Below are positions 56,861 to 64,000 of a stretch of DNA of 64,000 bases, piece by piece (position 1 is the first letter of the stretch; the number at the start of each line of letters is the position of its first letter). Both the position numbers and the translations under genes were made by a program. The notes beneath the pieces were generated by a model. That model was not told the origin of the DNA and searched no databases. It saw nothing but the letters and a program-made list of their open reading frames with translations. The stretch spans positions 22,987,784 through 23,051,783 of the forward strand of contig NW_023602073.1 in NCBI RefSeq assembly GCF_014898055.3. The letters are read 5' to 3'. Source of the stretch: Talpa occidentalis. Lineage: Eukaryota; Chordata; Mammalia; Eulipotyphla; Talpidae.

Positions 56861-57273
56861 TAGGATTTCTTGAAGAAAACCAGCACTCTTCTCCCGAAAA
56901 TGGCCCTTCAAAGGGCAGGACATGCTGCTGAAGGTTGGGTTTCATCCTTGAGTCACACTTAGAAGAAAACACCCCAGGCACCTTCAGACTTAGTGACCAA
57001 CACACTGGATGTTTATCAGAGAGGAGGGAGGGAGGGCAGGTAGGAGGGAGAAGAAATAACCAAGACTTCCCTGCACTGGGAGGCTGGAACACAATTTCCC
57101 CTCTTGTCACGGTCCTGAGAGCATCCAAAGAGTGATCCCTGTTTCACAGGTAAAATTGTGAATTAGAAAGCAACTAAAATAGTCATTTCTCACTGAGCTA
57201 CAGAGTTAAAAGTGCAGGGGGGGAGGGAAATAAAACCACAGTATTGAATTTCCTGCCTGTGTTTAGTGATTTA
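56861..57273. other. No gene seen
   Basis: Unique sequence. The 109-codon frame at 57128-56799 overlaps the L1 and is not believable. Confidence 0.45.
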
Positions 57274-57565
57274 TTTTTTTTAAACACTTGGGTTTCTTTT
57301 TTTTTTAAGATTTATTTATTTTTATACAAGAAGGGGGGTACAGGCCAGAGGCACAGGAGGGTGAGAGGATTCACCAGAGACAGAGTGGGGAGTAGAACAG
57401 GCAGACTGACAAAGTACGCTGCTAAGAGGAGCAGCGAGCGAGGCAGGAGAGGTCTGCCGCGCCATGTGGGTTTCTCCCTGGCCGGCTAGAAATCGAACCC
57501 ACGCTGCAGAGGCTGCGGACAGCTTCACAGCACTGCACTCAATCTGCTGCGCCACCTGGGAGGCC
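57274..57565 (-). mobile_element. tRNA-derived SINE, antisense
   Basis: Perfect 17-bp duplication CTGTGTTTAGTGATTTA (57257-57273, 57566-57582). The poly-T region is interrupted by AAACACTTGGGTTTC. Confidence 0.95.
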
Positions 57566-57717
57566 CTGTGTTTAGTGATTTACTAATTATAAATGGGAGA
57601 TTATGGTTCACACTTTGTCTTTCTATTATTTGCATAACAGTAAGCCCTCAACACTTCCAAGTTCAGGTAGATGAGAGGTCTGCACACACACAAAAAAAAA
57701 AAAATTAAGAAATTTGG

Positions 57718-58000
57718 GGGCTTCCCTGGTGGCACAAGGGGTTAAGTCTCAGCACTATGAAGCTATCAGCAGCCACTGCAGCATGAGTTCGATCCCCGGC
57801 CAGGGAGCTGACCCACATGGCGCTGCAGACCTCTCCTGTCTCCCCACTGCTCCCCCTCAGCAGTATATTTCAGTCAATTTGCCTGTTCTGCTCCCCACTC
57901 TGTCTCTGGTGAACCCTCTCACACACAAACCCGCTCCCGCACCTCTGGCCTATACCCCAGTCCTTGCATACATAAATAAATAAATCTTTTTTAAAAAAAT
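57718..58000 (+). mobile_element. tRNA-derived SINE (GGTTAAG type)
   Basis: Head GGGGGCTTCCCTGGTGGCACAAGGGG, box-B-like GAGTTCGATCCCCGG, tail CATAAATAAATAAATC. Confidence 0.93.
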
Positions 58001-58565
58001 AAATTTGTTTAAAAAGAAACAGACATTTTGTTCCAGCTTTTAATTCAGTATACAAATTAACAGCTAGTAATATGGGGGTCAAATGGGTGTCTTGACAGAG
58101 GCATATTGACAAGTAGTATTTATAATTGGAAAAACTAGTTTATATTCTCACCTATGAGTTCTAATAATACCCTTGGATATTTTCTCTCTGGCCTACGTTA
58201 CCAATCTGCAATCTTGTTTACGCTAATTTTTTTAGTGGAATCTTCTCCCTGCCAAATAGAACAAAGGTAAACTTGAACCAAGTCCACTATCCCTAATTAT
58301 AAATTAGTAAAGTCAGTGTCATGAGGTTTAGATATGTGACTAGGATGCCAGTTACACAGTACTCATGTTTTTTATATTTGGGTTCTTTTTAAGCTTGTAG
58401 CTCAGTTTTGAAAAAAGGAAATGAAGCTGAAATTACCATGGCTGTTATTTGTATATATGTCCATAGGAAACTTTCAGTTCAAAACTTACCTCCTCCAAGT
58501 ATCCTTTCCTACCTAATCTTATTCTATGCTCTGCTCCTTTATACTCATTTAAAATACAGTGAAAG
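58001..58565. other. No gene seen
   Basis: AT-rich unique sequence between two SINEs. Confidence 0.45.
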
Positions 58566-58822
58566 GGGGCCTCCCTGGCAGCCTAGGGGTTAAGACTCAG
58601 CACTATCACCGCTACAGCCTGAGTTCGATCCCTGGCCAGGGAGCTTATCCACATGATGCAGCAGACCTCTCCTGTCTCGCCCGCTGCTCCTGTCAGCAGT
58701 GTATTTCAGTCAGTCTGCCTGTTCTGCTTCCCACTCTGTCACTGGTGAATCCTCTCACCCCCAGTACCTCTGGCATGTACTCCAGTTCTTGTATGCATAA
58801 ATAAATAATTTTTAAAGAAAAA
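58566..58822 (+). mobile_element. tRNA-derived SINE (GGTTAAG type)
   Basis: GGGGCCTCCCTGGCAGCCTAGGGGTTAAGACTC, box-B-like GAGTTCGATCCCTGG, tail GCATAAATAAATAATT. Confidence 0.93.
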
Positions 58823-59053
58823 AAGAAATAAGAAAGCTTACCAAATGTATATAACAAAAATGGGTTTCACATTAAAAATAAAAACTCAGTAATAAAGAGT
58901 TCTTGAAAATTAAGAATATGATCATAGACAAGAAAATTTAAGAATCTTCCATAACAAAGAAGTCTCCCTGAAAACAGAGCAACCACATAGAGGGAAGAAG
59001 AGAAGCAAAAAGATAAGACATCTAGGAGAGCCAACATTCAAATAATAGAGGTT

Positions 59054-59328
59054 TTTTTTTTTTAAAGATTTATCTATTTATGCATACAAGAACTGGGTTG
59101 TAGGCCAGAGGTGTGGGGCCGGGGGATGAGAGGACTCACCAGAGATAGAGTGGGGAACAGAACAGGCAGACTGACTTAAGTACACTGCTGAGGGGAGCAG
59201 CGGGCGAGACAGGAGAGGTCTTCTGCGCCATGTGGGTAGCTCCCTGGCCAGGGATCGAACTTGTGCTGTAGAGGCTGCAGATAGCTTCACAGTGCTGTAC
59301 TCAACCCTTTGTGCCATCAGGGAAGCTG
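59054..59328 (-). mobile_element. tRNA-derived SINE, antisense
   Basis: Perfect 11-bp duplication TAATAGAGGTT (59043-59053, 59329-59339). Ends TTTGTGCCATCAGGGAAGC. Confidence 0.95.
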
Positions 59329-59339
59329 TAATAGAGGTT

Positions 59340-60608
59340 CTAGAAGGAAGACAGAGGACGTGCAATTGTGCAAGAAAATCTCCCAAGAGAAAGGAAATAC
59401 AAGCCCAGCAAATGTCCTGTGCAGGAATAAAACATGCACAATGTCTATCACTGTGAAATTCAGAATATCAGGGACAAATAGAAAGTCCCAAGCTGCTAGA
59501 GAAAAAAATACATATACCAGCTACACAGGATCAGGATTCTGAACTTATGGGGACTTCTCAACAGCCACATGGAAGTCAGAAGCCAATGGTATCAGACAGT
59601 CCAAATTTGCAAAGAAATTATTTGCAACCCAAATTATACCACCAGGAAAATTATTATCCAAGTGCACAGCTTCATGAGCCCATTCCAGGACAGGGCCACC
59701 TCCATGTTGGCAAGGTCTAGCCTTATACACCAAGGTTGACATTGCAGGTCTCCAACCTTCCAGACACGACTTTGTGCTCACCCCCTACACTTGGCTGATT
59801 TTTCTCATCATCAGCAGTTGCACACAGTCCTGACTGTCTCATGCAGTGAAGAAGCAATCAAAGATTTCTAAAAGGCTGAGGAATCATCAGCACACCCACT
59901 GTATTCAGGAAATGCCTTCTGCTTGATAAAGTTCTTAAATGGCGCTGAGATTGGATAGCTGCAGAATTGCAAAAAAAAAAAAAGGAAAAGGTTTCAAGTT
60001 ACAGCTGTAATAAAGAGCTGGGAATATGTAGGAGGTGACAGTGGAAGAAGGAGCTCTGGGCACATGAAACCAATGCCATGGGGTAGGACATGGCTTGGAG
60101 TGTTTGGAGACTGAAGGTGGACAGCCTGTGTGAAACCAGGTCTCAGTAGTAGGTCTCATGTCATCTTTGATGCACTCTCCTTTCAGGCCATAGAGAAAAC
60201 CACTCCTCCAAATCAGGGGATGCCGAGGCCATACCCATTGTCCTGAAGCCACTGCTGGAGATGGGGAAATTTAGGCATGACTCACAGGAAGCCAAGACCA
60301 AAGTGACCCCCACATCCTCGGATTTGCTTCCTATGTAATTCATCAAAGGATAACTTGGGCTAAGACAAATTTCTGTCTTCAAACTGGATGACTGCCCTGT
60401 AGCAGGAAAGACCAAGGTCATGATACATGGTACTTTGGGACTGTAAATACTTGTCGGATTCGATGCCCTCTTAACAGTGGTACTGGTGCACTCTGGTCAA
60501 CTGTAACTCCCTTGATCCTCATGGACATTAAAGAGTTAACCCAAGTCAGGCTGCTCCCCTTTAACAAAACAGATCCCCTGTTCTCCCTAATACAGGACTA
60601 CAATGGAT
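59340..60608. other. No gene seen
   Basis: Unique sequence; open frames (for example 60252-59935) are unrecognised. Confidence 0.4.
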
Positions 60609-60619
60609 TCTACACTGTA

Positions 60620-60887
60620 AAGATTTTTTATTTTTTGGGGTAGAAGAACTGGGGTGTAGGCCAGAGGTGCGGGGTGGGGGAGGGATGTGTGAGAGGATTC
60701 ACCAAAAACAGATTGGGGAGCAGAACAAGCAGACTGACTGAAATACACTGCTGAGTGGAGCAGCGGGCGAGTCAGGAGAGGTCTGCAGCACCATGTGGAT
60801 CACCTCCCTGGCTGGGGATCCAATGCAGGCCTTAGCTGTGATAGCTGATAGCAATGATAGTGCTGAGACTAGGCCACCAGAGAGGAC
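60620..60887 (-). mobile_element. Older tRNA-derived SINE, antisense
   Basis: Flanked by CTACACTGTAA / CTACACTGTTAA. The body is more diverged, with a G-rich insertion (GGGGTGGGGGAGGG). Confidence 0.88.
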
Positions 60888-60899
60888 CCTACACTGTTA

Positions 60900-63800
60900 A
60901 GGCTCTGACCTCAAGGAAGGGACAAGACCCTGGGGAAACTTTCGGGGTAAACAAGGAAATTAAGGAGGAGGGGAGAGGCAAGCCAGGAGAAGGGGCTTCC
61001 CCTGCACAGGGCAGGGAGAACAAGAGACCCCTCTAATTCAGGTGCACAACCTTCCCAAAAGTGGACAGGAAGAGGCCGGGGGTCACAAAAACAGAAGTCA
61101 GAGTTTCCAAAATTTTAGAATGCCCAAGAGTCACTGGGGGTTGCACCAAAACACAAGGAGCAGAAAGTTTCCTAAGAGGGGTAGCTTAGAAATTTAAAAA
61201 CTAGAATAACAGGGTCAGCTTACATCCTGTTATTGTTGTTAAAATCTAGCACTGACCTTATTTACTCCACCTCAACCTTATAAGTGCTCATTTTTTCCTC
61301 CACAAGTAACCCAAGGTACAGAAAGACAACCCCAATGTGACTTGTCAAGTTGTAGAGCAGAGTGGATATCTCTGAGTCAGCTTTTCATCATACAGTAAGA
61401 CATATCATATTTGCAACACGATTTTAAATGTTTGTAAATCAATTCACAAAAGGCGTGCAATGCTTGTGATGGAGCATTACACATTTCTACAGTTGAAGCC
61501 ATCCACTGTCTCAGCATTGTCAGCTGACCAAGATGCCAGCACACGGGGTGCATAGCAAAGTGTCCCCCTCGAATCTGTTGCCCGGGAAGACATTTTTAAA
61601 TTTTGCACCAATACTTTGCCAGCATGGCGTGGCTCCCCTGTGCCCAGATAATTACCCAGAGTAGGGGTAGAAAGGCTGAGAGAACAGATAGAAGCCAACC
61701 CCAAACCCAGTGTTCCTCAGGGCAACCTTGCACAGGAGACCCTAAACCAGCCAGGAGCAGGTCCCCACGTGATTAAAGACATTGACTGAAGAGGCTAATT
61801 TTCAGGCCACATTCTCTTACTCAGCACTTTTAATCCAAATAATCAGCCCAGTGTCTGTGGAGGAACAGGGAATGAATAGAGTAGTGTACCAACCCCCTGA
61901 CGCTAATGAAATATTTAAAAATCCAGGACAGGGATGGCCTGTACTACTGAATACCAAGGAGACTGCTTACCATGCCCCCCCAAACACACACCCTGGGGTG
62001 TTGGATTTTTTTTTGCAAGAGGAAAAAAAAATAAAATTTATGCACCTTAAAAAAATATGAAGTGAAAAATTATCCATTAGCACAGCAAAGACCCATTTCC
62101 AGGAAACAGGTTTTAAAAGAGAATTCTTGATGTCCTGAGGTTAAAGCCAAGAGGTGTCACGACTTTGAAAGTGACCGATGAAAGAGGCTCTGTGTCCAGC
62201 TGCGGGCTGGGTCCCTCGTTTCATGTGAAGGGAGGCGGGTTGAGCCCCTGGTTGTGGTCCAAAAATAGCCTGGCAGCTAGCATCCTGCATTAAAATTTAT
62301 AAACCACGAAAGGCCTTTTCTTACAGAAAAGTTAATTCAGGCTGGGTAGCCTGGAAAAAAAAAAAACACGGTATGTAAAAGGGGCAGTCATTAGTTGAGC
62401 TTCTATGGAAAATGAAAGGTAAGTCGTGCTTTCTGCTCCCCTAAAACATACTAAAAATATAGCCATAGTAATTTCAGAAGGGAGGGAAATGGCACCAAGA
62501 ATAATTTCATTTCTAAGAAGTCTCAGGTTGAGTCCTGGAACCGCCAGAATTAACGTGGAGGGGTGACAAAAATAATAGGGGGTATTTACAGGAAATCAGA
62601 CCAGCCAAAGGCATGGAAATCGGTCACCCTTTGGGATCTGCACTCTGGGGCTGCTAGGAGGGGCCACTCTCCCTCAACTCCAGCCGGTGGGTGTGAAAGG
62701 GTCCCCCACCATCACCACTGAGCCCAGCTGCTTCTCCCCAAGTCTTGCTGCCAGGTCCTCCTTCACCCACTTCCTGGGCAAGGCTGCACGCAGTGCCTCC
62801 CCGGCCCAACCCTATTCACCCTTCAGGTATTAACTGAAATCCTGAAGCCCTGAAGGTTAGGCAAGACCCCTGTACCTCCTTTCTCTTAGCCCACAGCATC
62901 CTATCCGAGACCCACTTCTCTATCATATTGGGGGGCACTATTTTCTATACTCATCACTATATGGGACCCCCTTAGTGACTGCTCCATGAATATAAGGGGG
63001 TGGGATAAATGCCAGCCGCAATGCCAGCCCCTACTCTATCTTTTTATCCCAAGAGCATTTTGGAGACAGCTCTGAAGTGCGAGTTTGAGGAAGGGGCTGG
63101 GGGGTGAAGGGGAAGTGGTAGCAAGCGGCAGCCATGACCGTAGACGGCCAAGTGGCATTGGGTCTCCCACAGGACAGAGAGGTGCTCCCCAAGCAATGCA
63201 ACCGACAGCCTGGGGGTGACCCTGCTTCTGCATACACCTCAGAGAGAGGAGACCACGCTCTGAGCTGCAGCAGGTCTGTCCCAAGAGGCCAGACTAGCCC
63301 CCCCTGCCGCTACCCCTGGACAATCACGTTCCCAGGACCATACATGAATTTGTCTGGTTCTGCTTGATTCATGTAATCAGACATTTCCACTTCAGCTGAA
63401 TGATAAACTGCTCAGACTCCACATAAATAATATAGGTCCTACTCGTCACAATGGCGTATTAGACACTCGCAAGGCAAGCTGCCAGGACTGGCATAGTGGT
63501 GGGTAGGGTCCGGCAGGTCATCATGTGGGCACTGAAATGCCAGGTCTCTGGTCCGCTCTACAATCTTCTTGGATGTCTGGGCACTCGGGGCATTGATCAA
63601 TCCTTCCCACTTGGCCTGGGCAAAACGGCACCGGCCCTGGCATTTCTGGCCATCCTGGTTCCTGCCTGGGCCCACACGGGCAGCCAGACCCACCGAGTAG
63701 GTTCCAGGTCTTGACACAACTGACCAGGCAGCTCCAGGGGTCGAGAGGAACTGCAGGGAGGCTGCGAGCATGGAATCCAGCCAGAGGGCGGCTCAGGGAG

Positions 63801-64000
63801 GTTAGCCGTGTCTTCCGCTGGTGCCATAAAACTGAAAACCGAGAAGGTTTCCCAGAAATGCCCAGAGGGACAGCAGGAGTGCTTCATTTCTGCTGAGACT
63901 GCAGGAAATGTGGGTTTCCCTCCACCTCGCTTTGCTGCTCCACCCAGCACGGCCCCACGTACAACCTGCCCTCACCCTCTATCCCCGTCTGCTCTCTTCT
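60900..64000. other. No gene or SINE recognised
   Basis: Unique sequence, GC-richer after 62600. Several minus-strand frames of 75-117 codons (63771-63439, 63950-63597) lie here, but they overlap in different frames and match no family I know. No MYLK4 5' exon could be identified. Confidence 0.4.

Noticed and set aside
63439..63950. Overlapping minus-strand frames near the window end as a possible gene or pseudogene
   Set aside because: Two overlapping frames of 110 and 117 codons, no recognised motif, no poly-A and no splice evidence.

Overview
The window is mammalian nuclear DNA with interrupted genes, GT-AG introns and dense SINE/LINE repeats. The main gene is MYLK4 (myosin light chain kinase family member 4) on the minus strand. 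Twelve coding exons can be placed between 30810 and 6753, from a charged N-terminal linker through the whole kinase domain to the stop codon. All exon phases agree and no stop or frameshift was seen. The first exon(s), with the usual start codon, were not found and probably lie above 30810 or beyond the window.

Eighteen copies of a tRNA-derived SINE are present. They begin GGGCCTCCCTGGTGG, carry an internal box-B-like GTTCGATCCCCGG, and end in TAAATAAATAAATCTT plus poly-A. From memory this resembles the Rhin-1 family of horseshoe bats and relatives (Rhinolophoidea), so a bat is the best guess. No database was searched. Two main SINE types occur: a CG-rich one (GTTGAGCGCTGGG) and one reading GGGGTTAAGNCTCAGCACTAT.

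Layout. 1-4900 is 3' flank of MYLK4 with no gene; it holds a strong CTCF-type motif (4445-4462). 4900-6752 is probable 3' UTR or immediate flank. It contains a SINE (5355-5775) split by a 156-bp segment that is an exact inverted copy of 6386-6541. 6753-30810 holds the exons, with three perfect heat-shock elements in the last intron, a 69-bp intron, and two charged exons that can only be kept or skipped together. 30811-64000 is upstream intron or 5' flank. It has no recognisable exon, a decayed RPS24 processed pseudogene, several 3'-truncated L1 copies, an MLT1-like LTR, MER5/MER20-type DNA transposon fossils, and a SINE-rich stretch at 54.3-60.9 kb.

Apart from MYLK4 and the RPS24 pseudogene, I regard the long open frames as chance or repeat-derived. 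The most unusual structure is the locally templated inverted insertion at 5555-5710.
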